From Kushneria pakistanensis (GTDB taxonomy: Bacteria; Pseudomonadota; Gammaproteobacteria; Pseudomonadales; Halomonadaceae): a stretch of DNA of 64,000 nucleotides. The stretch lies in the NCBI RefSeq assembly GCF_014652795.1, contig NZ_BMZM01000002.1, forward strand, positions 434,001 to 498,000, read 5' to 3'. The notes under the pieces are model-generated. The model worked only from the letters and a program-made list of their open reading frames with translations. It was not told where the DNA came from and did not search any database. Position 1 is the first letter of the stretch; every line of letters begins with the position of its first letter. The translations under genes and the position numbers were made by a program. Shown in pieces: positions 51,151 through 60,453 of this stretch.

Positions 51151-52302
51151 ATGGCATCACGGCGCGAGTTTCTGGCCTGGTCGGCGCTGGCGGCAGCGGC
51201 AGGCACCGCCGCTCCGCGGCTCATGGCAGCAGAGAAGGGCAGCGACAACACAAGCTCCGGATCGACGGCAGACCCTGATGCGGCGCTGCCTGGAAATCCG
51301 CCGCTGGCCATGAACCGCTTTCCGCCCGAGCACAAATACGGCGTGGGCGGCACGCAGCTGGGCAACATGTACCGGGTGACTTCCGAGGAAGAAGCCATGG
51401 GTATGCTGGCGGCAGCCTGGGAAGGGGGCAATCGCCACTTTGATACCTCGCCCTGGTATGGGCTCGGGCTCTCCGAGCGGCGCCTGGGCCGATTCCTGTT
51501 CGACAAGGACCCGAGCGAGTATCTGCTCTCCACCAAGGTGGGGCGGCTTTTGACGCCGGATGCCTCGATCGAGAACGTGGCCAACTGGAAGGGCAACCTG
51601 CGCACCAATTACCGTTATGACTACTCCGCCGACGGCGTGCGCCGCTCGATCGAGGACAGCCTGCAGCGCATGGGCGTGTCCAAGATCGATCTGGTCTATA
51701 TCCACGATCTGTCGCCGGACAACGAGGACATGGGGCAGGAGTGGGAGCAGTATTTCGAGATTGCCCGCAAGGGCGCCATCCCCGAGCTTGAGCGCCTGCG
51801 TGATGAAGGCATCATTGGCGGCTGGGGCATGGGCGTCAACGAGATCGCGCCGAGCCTGGCGGCCATGGACGCCGGCAATCCCGACGTCATCCTGCAGGCC
51901 ACGCAGTACACCCTGCTCAACCACCGTGATGCGCTGGACCGGCTGTTCCCGGCCTGCCGCGAGCGCGACGTGTCGCTGGTGATCGGCGCGCCGCTGGGCT
52001 CGGGCTATCTGGCCGGCAGCACCCACTGGATGTATAAGACCGACATTCCCGAGGGATTTGCGCAAAAGCGTGATCGCATCAGCGCCATCGCCCGGGAGCA
52101 CGGCACGGATCTGCGCACCGCGGCACTGCAGTTTACCGCTGCCCCGGAGGTGGTCGGCGCCACCATTCCCGGCGCGCGTACCGCCGAACATGCCCGCGAA
52201 AATCAGGCCTCGATGACGGTCGAGGTTCCGGCAGAGTTCTGGGATGCGCTGAAATCGGAAGGATTGATCGAGGAGGATGCGCCCGTGCCCAACAAGGCCT
52301 GA
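51151..52302 (+). CDS. Tat-exported aldo/keto reductase
   Basis: A 383-residue aldo/keto reductase. Residues 1-27 look like a twin-arginine leader (SRREFLAWSALAAAAGTAA, then MAAEKG). The (beta/alpha)8 domain has HFDTSPWYGLGLSERRLG (residues about 95-112) with the catalytic Asp-Tyr, a Lys in LSTKVGRLL, and IDLVYIHDL with the catalytic His. The pattern is that of the D-threo-aldose 1-dehydrogenase/pyridoxal 4-dehydrogenase subgroup. Export of an NADP-dependent enzyme is unusual and would require a pre-bound cofactor. An independent unit after a terminator; parS copy 2 lies just downstream. Confidence 0.88.
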   Translation: MASRREFLAWSALAAAAGTAAPRLMAAEKGSDNTSSGSTADPDAALPGNPPLAMNRFPPEHKYGVGGTQLGNMYRVTSEEEAMGMLAAAWEGGNRHFDTSPWYGLGLSERRLGRFLFDKDPSEYLLSTKVGRLLTPDASIENVANWKGNLRTNYRYDYSADGVRRSIEDSLQRMGVSKIDLVYIHDLSPDNEDMGQEWEQYFEIARKGAIPELERLRDEGIIGGWGMGVNEIAPSLAAMDAGNPDVILQATQYTLLNHRDALDRLFPACRERDVSLVIGAPLGSGYLAGSTHWMYKTDIPEGFAQKRDRISAIAREHGTDLRTAALQFTAAPEVVGATIPGARTAEHARENQASMTVEVPAEFWDALKSEGLIEEDAPVPNKA

Positions 52303-52344
52303 GCGTCAGGGTCATGACCGTTGCTTCATGAATCTTCGGGGCCA

Positions 52345-52360
52345 TGTTTCACGTGAAACA
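52345..52360. other. parS centromere site (ParB-binding), copy 2
   Basis: A second exact TGTTTCACGTGAAACA, here embedded in a perfect 30-bp palindrome (52338-52367) whose outer arms are ggggcca/tggcccc. It lies between the convergent ends of the aldo/keto reductase and GNAT genes. The long palindrome would also form a stable hairpin in RNA and is followed by a T-containing stretch, so it may double as a terminator for the reductase. Confidence 0.88.
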
Positions 52361-52417
52361 TGGCCCCTGTTGTTTGGGACAAGTGTTCAGGACAGGGGTT
52401 CAGGGCCGGTAATGGCC

Positions 52418-53269
52418 TTACCCCATCGCCTGAGTAATCAGGCCAAACCGGTTCAACGACTCGTGATTCACCTCGGGGCCGTGGCGCATGCGCACCACCC
52501 GATCCACGCAGTTGAGCCCGGCCTCGGTCAGCCAGCCGTCATCTTCCGGATCCACCAGATCCAGCCGCACGAAGGTGCCCTCGGCACGCCCCAGCAGCGA
52601 GGTCACCAGTGCCCGGGCCTGTTCAGGCGTTTCGGCCAGCACCGGACCGATCTGCTCACCGCGGCCGAAGGGACGACGCAGGGCCAGCCCCACCAGCTGC
52701 CCGTCGCGCTCGATCACGGCGCCATCCGTGGCCTGATGCACCGCACCGGCGTGAACGGGATTGTCGGGCGAGAGCGCCACGGCGGCGGCCAGGTCGTGAC
52801 TGGTCAGCGGGCGCAGCCCGGCAACAATCTCTCCGGCCGGCACGATCGGGACGACCGTGCCCTGATACTGGCAGACCGTGTTGCACGGCGTGAAACCCAG
52901 CTTTTGATAGAGCGGCGCGCCGGCTACCGTGGCCACCAGCAGCTGGGTGCGATCTTCAGCCAGTGCCATCAGGCGGGTCATCATCATGCGTCCCAAACCC
53001 TTGCCCTGCCAGGCATCACTGATGATGACCAGTCCCAGCGTGGCGGTGCGCCCCTGAGGCAGACAAAAGCCGGTGCCGATCAGTGTGCCTTCGGTGTCTT
53101 CCAGCGCCACACCGCTGCCAAGCTCGAGCGCCATGGCCCAGTCCTCCGGGCGATGGGGCCAGCTAAGCCCGCGTGACAGCGCGTGGGCCTGGGCAAGATC
53201 GGTGTCGTGCAGCGGGCGCCAGCAAAGCTCGGAAGTATCGGCCGGGCGCAGCGATAAGGGTGACGTCAT
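52418..53269 (-). CDS. GNAT-family N-acetyltransferase with C-terminal extension
   Basis: A 283-residue acyltransferase. Residues about 1-130 are a GNAT domain; the acetyl-CoA pyrophosphate-binding motif is ISDAWQGKGLGRMMM (residues about 83-97) after the LGLVI strand. The C-terminal half (from about 150) resembles the second GNAT-like domain of YitH/HPA2-type proteins annotated as Acetyltransf_18. The start at 53269 has GGGAG eleven bases upstream and is preferred over a distant upstream ATG. It diverges from the aldehyde dehydrogenase gene. The acetyl acceptor is unknown. Confidence 0.85.
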   Translation of the reverse strand: MTSPLSLRPADTSELCWRPLHDTDLAQAHALSRGLSWPHRPEDWAMALELGSGVALEDTEGTLIGTGFCLPQGRTATLGLVIISDAWQGKGLGRMMMTRLMALAEDRTQLLVATVAGAPLYQKLGFTPCNTVCQYQGTVVPIVPAGEIVAGLRPLTSHDLAAAVALSPDNPVHAGAVHQATDGAVIERDGQLVGLALRRPFGRGEQIGPVLAETPEQARALVTSLLGRAEGTFVRLDLVDPEDDGWLTEAGLNCVDRVVRMRHGPEVNHESLNRFGLITQAMG

Positions 53270-53364
53270 GACATCAGGCTCCCATGGAAGTATCAGCAGA
53301 CAATGGTGCTGACTGTCGCATGCAGCCTGTGATGCGTGCCACATCATTGAGCGCCGACGGGGCA

Positions 53365-53414
53365 ATTCGGCAGATCCGACCGAATCAATGAGGCTTTGGC
53401 GCATCAACTGCGCC
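53365..53414. promoter_or_regulatory. Inverted repeats between the GNAT and aldehyde dehydrogenase genes
   Basis: Two short palindromes lie in the 253-base divergent gap: attcgg-N9-ccgaat (53365-53385) and ggcgca-N5-tgcgcc (53398-53414). Either could be an operator for the catabolic run that begins at 53523. No regulator gene is adjacent, so this is a weak call. Confidence 0.25.
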
Positions 53415-53522
53415 GGGCGCGGCCACACTCGGCACCCCGTGCCGGGGCATTGGCCGTAGCATGAGGGAAGCATCGCGCCCGGCGTTCTGGGCGTGTCCCT
53501 TCACAGCCCGAGAGTGCCTGCC

Positions 53523-54998
53523 ATGTCCGGTTTCGATCCTGCCCGTATCACGATTCCCTGTGCCCACTTTCTGCACGGCCGTCAGGTGCGCGGTAGTGCG
53601 GCGATGGCGGTCATTCGCCCGGCCGACGGCGAGATCTATGCCGAGCTGCCCGTGGCTGACGCCGCCTGCGTCGATGAGGCCGTGGCCAGTGCCCGGCAGG
53701 CATTTTTGCACGCCGACTGGGCGCGTCGGGCCCCGCGCGAGCGCGCACGCATCATGCGCCGCTGGGCAGATCTGATCGAGGCCGATATCGACTATCTGGC
53801 CCCGCTCGAGGCGTTGGGTTCGACCCGGCCGATCGATCAGGCGCGGGCCTGGGATGTGCCCTATACCGCCGAGGGCATCCGCTTTTTTGCCGAGTTTGCC
53901 GACAAGCACGGCGGCGAGGTGGCCGCCACCGCCCACGACAGTCTGGGCATGCAGATTGCCGAGCCGCTGGGGGTGGTGGGCGCCATTGCACCGTGGAACT
54001 TTCCGCTGAGCATGACCTGCTGGAAGGTGGCGCCGGCGCTGGCGGCGGGCAATACGGTGGTATTAAAGCCCTCAGAGATGACGCCGTTCACGGCGGTGCG
54101 GCTGGCCGAACTTGCCATCGAGGCCGGCATGCCGCCGGGCGTTTTTAACGTGATTCAGGGTGACGGCGCCACCACCGGAGACGCCCTGTGTCGCCATCCG
54201 GATGTGGCCAAGATCACCTTTACCGGATCGACCGTGACCGGGCGCGCCATTATGGGCGCCTGCGCCGAGACCGGCCCCAAACCGATGACGCTGGAGCTGG
54301 GCGGCAAGAGCCCGCAGGTGGTGTTTGGCGATATTCCCGATATCGAACGCACCGCGGCAACGCTTGCCGGTGCCATCACCGGCAACGCCGGCCAGGTCTG
54401 CGTGGCGGGTTCGCGCCTTCTGATCGAGCGCTCGCTGATGGCCCCCATGATCGAGCGGCTCAACGCCCATTTCGACGCGCTGACGCCGGGGCTCACCTGG
54501 GCCGGCGGGAGTCGCTTTTCACCGATCATCTCCGAGACCCAGACCGGCCGTATCGAGTCGGTCGTTTCGCGTGCCGTAGCGGCCGGCGCCGAGCTGATTC
54601 GCGGCGGCGAGCGCTTTGAGACCGATCTGGGCGGCTGTTTCTATCGGCCCACGATTCTTGAGGTCGATGACAGTGACAATCCAGCGGTGCGCGAGGAGAT
54701 CTTCGGTCCGGTGCTTGCCGTGCAGGCCTTTGATGATGAGGAGCAGGCGCTGGCACTGGCCGAGCACGAGGTGTATGGCCTGGCCGCCGGGGTACACACC
54801 GCCGATATCGGCCGGGCATTGCGGGCGGTGCGCCGGCTCAGTGCCGGTACCGTGTGGGTCAATCGCTACGGGCGCAGCAATGACTACATCCTGCCCACCG
54901 GCGGCTACAAGCGCTCGGGCATCGGCCGCGATCTGGGGCGCGCCGCGTTCGAGGCCAATCTGCACCACAAGAGCGTATTGATCGATCTGAACACCTGA
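53523..54998 (+). CDS. NAD(P)-dependent aldehyde dehydrogenase (PuuC-like)
   Basis: A 491-residue aldehyde dehydrogenase. The catalytic Cys293 is in GNAGQVCVAGSRL and the general base Glu258 in LELGGKSPQ; the NAD-binding VGAIAPWNFPLSM (about residues 151-163) and FTGSTVTG are intact. Its style is that of PuuC/betaine-aldehyde-type enzymes that oxidise amino-aldehydes to acids. It begins a co-directional run with two DAO-type flavoenzymes and an ABC importer, and probably oxidises the aldehyde released by one of those oxidoreductases. GAGAG lies upstream of the start. Confidence 0.92.
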   Translation: MSGFDPARITIPCAHFLHGRQVRGSAAMAVIRPADGEIYAELPVADAACVDEAVASARQAFLHADWARRAPRERARIMRRWADLIEADIDYLAPLEALGSTRPIDQARAWDVPYTAEGIRFFAEFADKHGGEVAATAHDSLGMQIAEPLGVVGAIAPWNFPLSMTCWKVAPALAAGNTVVLKPSEMTPFTAVRLAELAIEAGMPPGVFNVIQGDGATTGDALCRHPDVAKITFTGSTVTGRAIMGACAETGPKPMTLELGGKSPQVVFGDIPDIERTAATLAGAITGNAGQVCVAGSRLLIERSLMAPMIERLNAHFDALTPGLTWAGGSRFSPIISETQTGRIESVVSRAVAAGAELIRGGERFETDLGGCFYRPTILEVDDSDNPAVREEIFGPVLAVQAFDDEEQALALAEHEVYGLAAGVHTADIGRALRAVRRLSAGTVWVNRYGRSNDYILPTGGYKRSGIGRDLGRAAFEANLHHKSVLIDLNT

Positions 54999-55091
54999 GC
55001 CGCCGATCGCAGGTGCTGATGCGCCGGTGTGCCCGTATCCTGTCGGGCACGTGGGCCCGGCCGAGACATCAACAACAAGAGGTTTTCGAAC

Positions 55092-56423
55092 ATGTTCGTC
55101 AATGTGGATAGCGTGCACGACAGCGCCGACTTCCCCGAGCAGGTGGATGTCGTGGTCATCGGCGGTGGCATCGTGGGGACCACCACAGCCTATGAGCTGG
55201 CCTGTCGGGGCGTGTCGGTGGCGCTGCTGGAAAAGGGGCTCATTGGCTGCGAGCAGTCGAGTCGCAACTGGGGCTGGGTGCGCCAGCAAAATCGCGACAT
55301 GTTCGAACTGCCGCTGGCGATGCACAGCCTGAATCGCTGGGAGGCCCTGTCCAAGGAGATCGGGCGCGACGTGGGCTTTCGCCGCAGCGGCATCGTCTAT
55401 ACCACCGACAACCCCGAGAGCCTGGCCAAATGGGAGGCCTGGGGCGAGAAGGCGCGGGCGCATGGCTTTGTCAGCCATGTGCTCACGGCCGAGCAGGCGC
55501 ACGAGCGGGCACCGGGCACGACCTCGCGCTGGCTGGGCGGCATCTTCTCGCCCACCGACGGTCACGCCGAACCGGCCATGGCCTGTCCGGCGATTGCCCA
55601 TGGTGCCCGCGAGCGCGGCGCCCATGTCCATCAAAACTGTGCGGTACGCGGGCTGGAGATTGCCGGCGGTCGCGTCACGGGCGTGTGGACCGAGCGCGGT
55701 CTGATCCGCACCTCGAGTGTGGTGTGCGCCGGCGGTGCCTGGAGTTCGCGCTTTTGTCGCCGCCATGGGGTCGAGCTGCCGGCGGCCAACATCATGGGCA
55801 CCACGGTTCAGACCACGTCGGGCGACCAGGTCACGCCGGGCTGTCTCACCACGCCGAAAATTGCCCTGCGACGACGCCTTGATGGCGGCTATACGCTGGC
55901 CATGCCGGGTCTGGGACGGGTCGAGATCAGCCCGCAGGGGCTTCGCTACGCCACGAAATTCTACGGCGCCTACCGCAGCAAGCTGGCCAAAAAGCTGCAG
56001 GTACGCATCGGTCGCTCCTTTTTCCGCGGCCCCGAAGCCGCCGGCAGCTGGCAGTTTGATCAGATCTCGCCGTTCGAGCAGCAGCGCATTCTCGACCCCA
56101 TGCCCGACATGGCGCAGGCGTGCGCCGCCCTGGCAGGGCTTCACGCCGAATACCCCTCGCTCAGGGGCGTTCATATTGCCCGCGCCTGGGGCGGCATGAT
56201 CGATACCACGCCGGACATGGTGCCCATCATCTCGCCGGTCGAGGCCGTCCCGGGACTGGTCATTGCCTCGGGCTTTTCCGGTCATGGCTTTGGCATCGGC
56301 CCGGCAGCCGGACAGTTGACCGCGGATATCGTGACCGGTGCCACGCCGGTGGTGGACCCGACCCCCTACCGACTCGATCGTTTTGCCCGCGGCAGCCGCA
56401 TTCGCCAGCCCGAGATGATGTGA
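55092..56423 (+). CDS. FAD-dependent oxidoreductase, DAO family (first of two)
   Basis: A 443-residue flavoprotein of the D-amino-acid oxidase/sarcosine oxidase superfamily. The ADP-binding beta-alpha-beta is VVVIGGGIVGTTTAYELA (residues 20-37), followed by LLEKGLIGCEQSSRNWGW, where covalent or tight FAD binding is common, and the C-terminal IASGFSGHGFGIGPAAG (near residue 397) completes the FAD site. These enzymes oxidise secondary or primary amines/amino acids to imines. It follows the aldehyde dehydrogenase by 93 bases. The N-terminal start at 55092 (AGAGG upstream) avoids a 21-residue Arg-rich tail. Confidence 0.9.
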   Translation: MFVNVDSVHDSADFPEQVDVVVIGGGIVGTTTAYELACRGVSVALLEKGLIGCEQSSRNWGWVRQQNRDMFELPLAMHSLNRWEALSKEIGRDVGFRRSGIVYTTDNPESLAKWEAWGEKARAHGFVSHVLTAEQAHERAPGTTSRWLGGIFSPTDGHAEPAMACPAIAHGARERGAHVHQNCAVRGLEIAGGRVTGVWTERGLIRTSSVVCAGGAWSSRFCRRHGVELPAANIMGTTVQTTSGDQVTPGCLTTPKIALRRRLDGGYTLAMPGLGRVEISPQGLRYATKFYGAYRSKLAKKLQVRIGRSFFRGPEAAGSWQFDQISPFEQQRILDPMPDMAQACAALAGLHAEYPSLRGVHIARAWGGMIDTTPDMVPIISPVEAVPGLVIASGFSGHGFGIGPAAGQLTADIVTGATPVVDPTPYRLDRFARGSRIRQPEMM

Positions 56424-56605
56424 CATCGCCGCAGGCTGTGCTGTGCATGTCGTGAAAAAGGGCGTTTTGTACCGGCAGCGCCCGGACTTTCAGCGTCCTG
56501 CGATGGCCGTGCAGTGCTGTAATGGGGTCATGGCCTCCCGCGAGGGGGCCAACGTCCGCAACAACCTTCGCCGTCTGACGGCCCGACAATACAGGACGAC
56601 ACACC

Positions 56606-57280
56606 ATGAGCGACATCATGCGCCCGAAGTACATCACCTTTGACTGCTACGGCACGCTGACCAACTTCCAGATGGGCAGCATGACGCGGGAGATCTTTGC
56701 CGATCGCATTCCGGAGGCCGATCGCATGGACGCCTTTGTCACCGCCTTCGGGGCCTATCGCTTCGATGAAGTCCTTGGCCCCTGGAAGCCCTATTCAGAG
56801 GTGCTGTGTACGGCGCTTGAGCGCACCTGCAGGCGCTGGGGCGTGGAGTATCGCGACAACGAAGGCATGCGCTATTTCGAGGCCGTGCCGACCTGGGGGC
56901 CGCATCCGGACGTGATCGAGGGCCTTTCAAAAATCGCCGATAAAATCCCGCTGGTGATCTACTCCAACGCCGATGACAGTCAGATCATGGACAACGTCAA
57001 AAAGCTGGAAGTGCCGTTTCACAAGGTCTTCACGGCAGACACCTTCAAGGTCTACAAGCCGCGTCTGGAAGCCTTCGAGGCCATGATCGACACCCTGGGC
57101 TGTCGGCCCGACGAGCTTTTGCACGTCTCCTCGAGCTTTCGCTACGACCTGATGTCGGCGCACTTCATGGGCATCAACAACAAGGCCTTTGTGGCGCGCA
57201 ACCACGAGGGCTTCTGTCAGGGGTACGGCGCTACCGAAATTGCCGATATCCGCGGTCTGCCGGCGCTGGTTGGCCTCTGA
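56606..57280 (+). CDS. HAD superfamily type II hydrolase (L-2-haloacid dehalogenase-like)
   Basis: A 224-residue HAD-fold enzyme. Motif I is ITFDCYGTLTN with nucleophile Asp13, motif II the Ser in VIYSNADD (about residue 118), motif III the Lys in TFKVYKPR (about 151), and motif IV SSSFRYDLMSAHFMG. It resembles haloacid dehalogenases type II but the active-site environment may fit a phosphatase or other hydrolase. It is placed between two DAO flavoenzymes and an ABC importer, where a true dehalogenase would be unexpected. The 182-base gap upstream contains no gene I can support. Confidence 0.87.
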   Translation: MSDIMRPKYITFDCYGTLTNFQMGSMTREIFADRIPEADRMDAFVTAFGAYRFDEVLGPWKPYSEVLCTALERTCRRWGVEYRDNEGMRYFEAVPTWGPHPDVIEGLSKIADKIPLVIYSNADDSQIMDNVKKLEVPFHKVFTADTFKVYKPRLEAFEAMIDTLGCRPDELLHVSSSFRYDLMSAHFMGINNKAFVARNHEGFCQGYGATEIADIRGLPALVGL

Positions 57281-57326
57281 GTTTTCGCTGCGACCCACCC
57301 TTGCGACCCCTTCCGGGAGAGCGTCC

Positions 57327-58601
57327 ATGAAATTCGAGTCCTACTGGCTGGATACGGCACCGCCCTTTACCGGTGCCAGATCCACACCCCCCGAAGGCCA
57401 CTACGACGTGGCCGTGATCGGCGGCGGTCTGACCGGGCTGTCGGCCGCCCGCACCCTGGCCCGCGGCGGTGCCCGCGTGGCGCTGCTGGAAGCCGGGCGC
57501 GTGATTGGTGAGGCTTCCGGGCGCAACGGCGGTCAGTGCAACACGGGCGTGGCCCAGGACTACGCCGGCATGGTCGAGCGGCTCGGCCGCGAGCAGGCGA
57601 TGCATCACTACCGCAGCTACAGCGAGGCGGTGGCCTCGGTCGAGCAGGTGATCGAGGAGGAGGGCATCGAGTGTGATTACCTGCGCCGCGGCAAGCTCAA
57701 GCTCGCCGCCAAGCCCGAGCATTATGAAAGGCTGGCCCATACCTGCGAGGCGATTCGTCGCGATATCGACCCCGATGTGGCGCTGCTTTCAAAGGACGAG
57801 GCCCGCCGCGAGGTGGACTCCCCGATCTTTCACGGCGGGCTGTGGCAGAAAAACGGCGGCCAGATGCACATGGGCCGCTTCGGTACGGGACTGGCCGACG
57901 CCGCCGTACGTCACGGCGCCCACATCTTTGAACACACTCCCATGACCGGCGTCGAGCGTGACGGCGAGCGCTATCGCCTGACCACAGCGCAGGGCGAGTT
58001 TGAAGCCGATAACGTGCTGCTGGCGACCGGTGCCTCTCAGGTCGGGCCGTTGAACTGGTTTCGCCGTCGAATGGCGCCGGTGGGCAGCTTTATCGTGGTC
58101 ACCGAGCCGCTCTCGAAGGAGCAATGCGCCCGGCTTATTCCCAACCGCCGGGCCTGCGTGACCAGTCGCATCATCGGCCACTATTTCCGCCTGACCCCGG
58201 ATGATCGCCTGCTGTTTGGTGGTCGCGCCCGTTTTGCCATGTCCGGCGGCAGATCCGACGTTAAAAGCGGCGAGATTCTGCGCCGCGGCCTGCGTGACAC
58301 CTTCCCGCAGTTGGGTGATACACCACTGTCGCACTGCTGGGGCGGGCTGGTGGACATGAGTCGTGATCGCCTGCCCCATGCCGGACGTCACGAGGGGATG
58401 TATTACGTGATGGGGTTCAGCGGCCACGGCGTGCAGATGTCGGTGCACATGGGCCGCATGCTGGCCGAGATGATGCTGGGCGAGCGTCAGGACTACCCCT
58501 GGCAGAGCGATGACTGGCCGGCCATCCCCGGTCATTTTGGCAAACCCTGGTTTTTACCCCTGGTAGGCGGCTGGTATCGCCTGCAGGACCGGCTGCACTA
58601 G
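57327..58601 (+). CDS. FAD-dependent oxidoreductase, DAO family (PuuB-like; second of two)
   Basis: A 424-residue flavoenzyme similar in layout to gamma-glutamylputrescine oxidase. The N-terminal ESYWLDTAP leads into the FAD-binding VAVIGGGLTGLSAARTLA (residues 28-45), then GEASGRNGGQCNTG, a Gly-rich block typical for PuuB-like proteins, and C-terminal YYVMGFSGHGVQMSVHMG (near residue 358). It should oxidise an amine with O2 or a quinone as acceptor, giving an aldehyde for the ALDH. GGGAGA precedes the start at 57327. PuuA and PuuD homologues are absent, so the pathway is not standard putrescine degradation. Confidence 0.9.
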   Translation: MKFESYWLDTAPPFTGARSTPPEGHYDVAVIGGGLTGLSAARTLARGGARVALLEAGRVIGEASGRNGGQCNTGVAQDYAGMVERLGREQAMHHYRSYSEAVASVEQVIEEEGIECDYLRRGKLKLAAKPEHYERLAHTCEAIRRDIDPDVALLSKDEARREVDSPIFHGGLWQKNGGQMHMGRFGTGLADAAVRHGAHIFEHTPMTGVERDGERYRLTTAQGEFEADNVLLATGASQVGPLNWFRRRMAPVGSFIVVTEPLSKEQCARLIPNRRACVTSRIIGHYFRLTPDDRLLFGGRARFAMSGGRSDVKSGEILRRGLRDTFPQLGDTPLSHCWGGLVDMSRDRLPHAGRHEGMYYVMGFSGHGVQMSVHMGRMLAEMMLGERQDYPWQSDDWPAIPGHFGKPWFLPLVGGWYRLQDRLH

Positions 58602-58700
58602 GCGGCCCGCAAGGACAGAACAACGCGACAGCCCGGGGCTGTCAGTGATGCAGCGCTGTATCCGAATGCAATAACAATTTCAGGCAGAAGGAGAAGGCTC

Positions 58701-60347
58701 ATGACACACAATCGATATGGTGATGACGGTTTCGTCTCTCCCGAGCAGAGCCTGCAGGTCTATCGCGCCATGCAGGGCGGGCTGTCCCGTCGCCAGGCGC
58801 TGAAAATGCTTGCCGCCGCCGGCATCGTGGCCGCCGGCAGCACCGGGCTGGTGCCGGGCATTTCGCGCAGCTGGGCGGGCGAGAACAGCCAGCAGGGCAC
58901 CCCGAAACGCGGCGGTCGCATCCGCATGGCGGCGCACTCTTCCTCCTCCAGCGAGTCACTGGACCCGGCGAAAGGCTCGACCGCGATTGACTACGTGCGC
59001 GCCTATACCTTTTACAACGGCCTGACGCGCTTCAACGAACAGCTCGAGCCGCAGCCGGCGCTGGCCGAATCGTTTGAAAGCCCTGACAACGGCGGTCACT
59101 GGGTCTTTACCCTGCGCGAAGGTGTCACGTTTCACGACGGTAAATCCCTGACGCCGCAGGATGTGATCTATTCGATCATGCGCCACAAGGACCCGGCCGT
59201 TGGCTCCAAGGTGAAGTCGATGGTCGACCAGGTCGCAGATATCCGGGCACTGGATGATCGCCGCGTCGAGTTCGAGCTCTCCTCGCCCAACATCGAGCTG
59301 CCCTCGATTCTGGCCGTGTCGCATCTGGTCATCGTGCCCGACGGCACCACCGATTTTTCAAAGGGGATCGGCACCGGGCCATTCAAATGCGAACAGTTCA
59401 GTCCCGGCGTGCGCTCGATAGCGGTGCGCAACGAGAACTACTGGCGCGAAGGCTATCCGTATCTGGACGCCATCGAGATGGTGGGCATCAGCGATGAGTC
59501 GGCGCGCGTCAACGCGCTGCTCTCCGGCGATGTGCACATGATCAACAACCTCACCGGACGCAACGCCGATCGCATCAAGCAGAGCGAGAGCAGTCGGGTG
59601 AAGGCGACCAATTCGGGCAACTACACCGATCTGATCATGCGCGTCGACCAACAGCCCGGCAGCCGGCCTGAATTTGTCGAGGCGATGAAATATCTTCTTG
59701 ATCGCGAGCAGATCAAGCGTGTGGCGCTGCGGGGCTACGGCGAGATCGCCAATGATCAGCCGATCGCGCCGTCCTCGCCCTATCATTTCAGCGGCCTGCC
59801 TCAGCGCGAATATGACCCCGAGCGCGCCGTCTCGCTTCTGAAAAAGGCCGGCGTCTCCGGCGCTCGCGTATCGGTCGTGGTGTCACCGGCGGCCAACTAC
59901 TCCATGGAGATGGGACAGCTTCTCCAGCAGTCCGCCGCTCAGGCCGGGCTGACCATCAACCTCAACCGGGTGCCGGCGGATGGCTACTGGTCCAATCACT
60001 GGATGAAGCACCCGCTGGGCTTTGGCAACATCAATCCGCGTCCCACCGCCAATATCCTGCTGTCGCAGTTTTTTGCCTCCGATGCGCCCTGGAACGAATC
60101 GGGCTGGAAAAACGAGCAGTTCGATCAGCTGCTGGTGGCCTCCAGAAACGAGCCCGACGAGGCCACGCGCAAGCAGATGTACGCCGACATGCAGACCCTG
60201 ATCCATGACGAGAGCGGCATCGGCATTCCGGTGTTTCTAAGCGATGTCGAGGGCTATGACGCCCGCATCGGTGGCATGGATCGCACCATTCCGCTGGGCG
60301 CCTTCATGGGTTACATGTGCGCTGAAAACATCTGGTGGAACGCGTAA
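58701..60347 (+). CDS. ABC transporter substrate-binding protein, peptide/opine/nickel family 5
   Basis: A 548-residue periplasmic binding protein of the DppA/OppA family. The N-terminal segment looks like a Tat signal (LSRRQALKMLAAAG at residues 28-41, cleaved probably near SRSWAGEN). Family blocks include ALAESFESPDNGGHWVFTLREGV (split here as AESFE and WVFTLREGV), FHDGKSLTPQDV and IGTGPFKCEQF. It delivers ligand to the permeases just downstream. The binding pocket cannot be read from sequence, but the neighbouring amine oxidoreductases suggest a peptide-like or N-substituted amino compound. Confidence 0.93.
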   Translation: MTHNRYGDDGFVSPEQSLQVYRAMQGGLSRRQALKMLAAAGIVAAGSTGLVPGISRSWAGENSQQGTPKRGGRIRMAAHSSSSSESLDPAKGSTAIDYVRAYTFYNGLTRFNEQLEPQPALAESFESPDNGGHWVFTLREGVTFHDGKSLTPQDVIYSIMRHKDPAVGSKVKSMVDQVADIRALDDRRVEFELSSPNIELPSILAVSHLVIVPDGTTDFSKGIGTGPFKCEQFSPGVRSIAVRNENYWREGYPYLDAIEMVGISDESARVNALLSGDVHMINNLTGRNADRIKQSESSRVKATNSGNYTDLIMRVDQQPGSRPEFVEAMKYLLDREQIKRVALRGYGEIANDQPIAPSSPYHFSGLPQREYDPERAVSLLKKAGVSGARVSVVVSPAANYSMEMGQLLQQSAAQAGLTINLNRVPADGYWSNHWMKHPLGFGNINPRPTANILLSQFFASDAPWNESGWKNEQFDQLLVASRNEPDEATRKQMYADMQTLIHDESGIGIPVFLSDVEGYDARIGGMDRTIPLGAFMGYMCAENIWWNA

Positions 60348-60453
60348 GGCCGCGCTTCTCCTTCCTGTCACTGACGTCGGCAGCGCGGATGCGGCAGCGA
60401 TCGCTGGATGATCGCCGCCGTGCGCCTGCCGGCCCCACTGCGGAGGCCAAGGG

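Noticed and set aside
54519-56426. A 635-codon open frame on the minus strand
   Set aside because: Antisense to the aldehyde dehydrogenase end and the first DAO flavoenzyme, both of which have intact active-site motifs in the plus strand.
56424-56605. Hairpin tggcctccc...ggggcca and small frames before the HAD gene
   Set aside because: The stem has mismatches and no T-run, and the short frames have no ribosome site; left unannotated.
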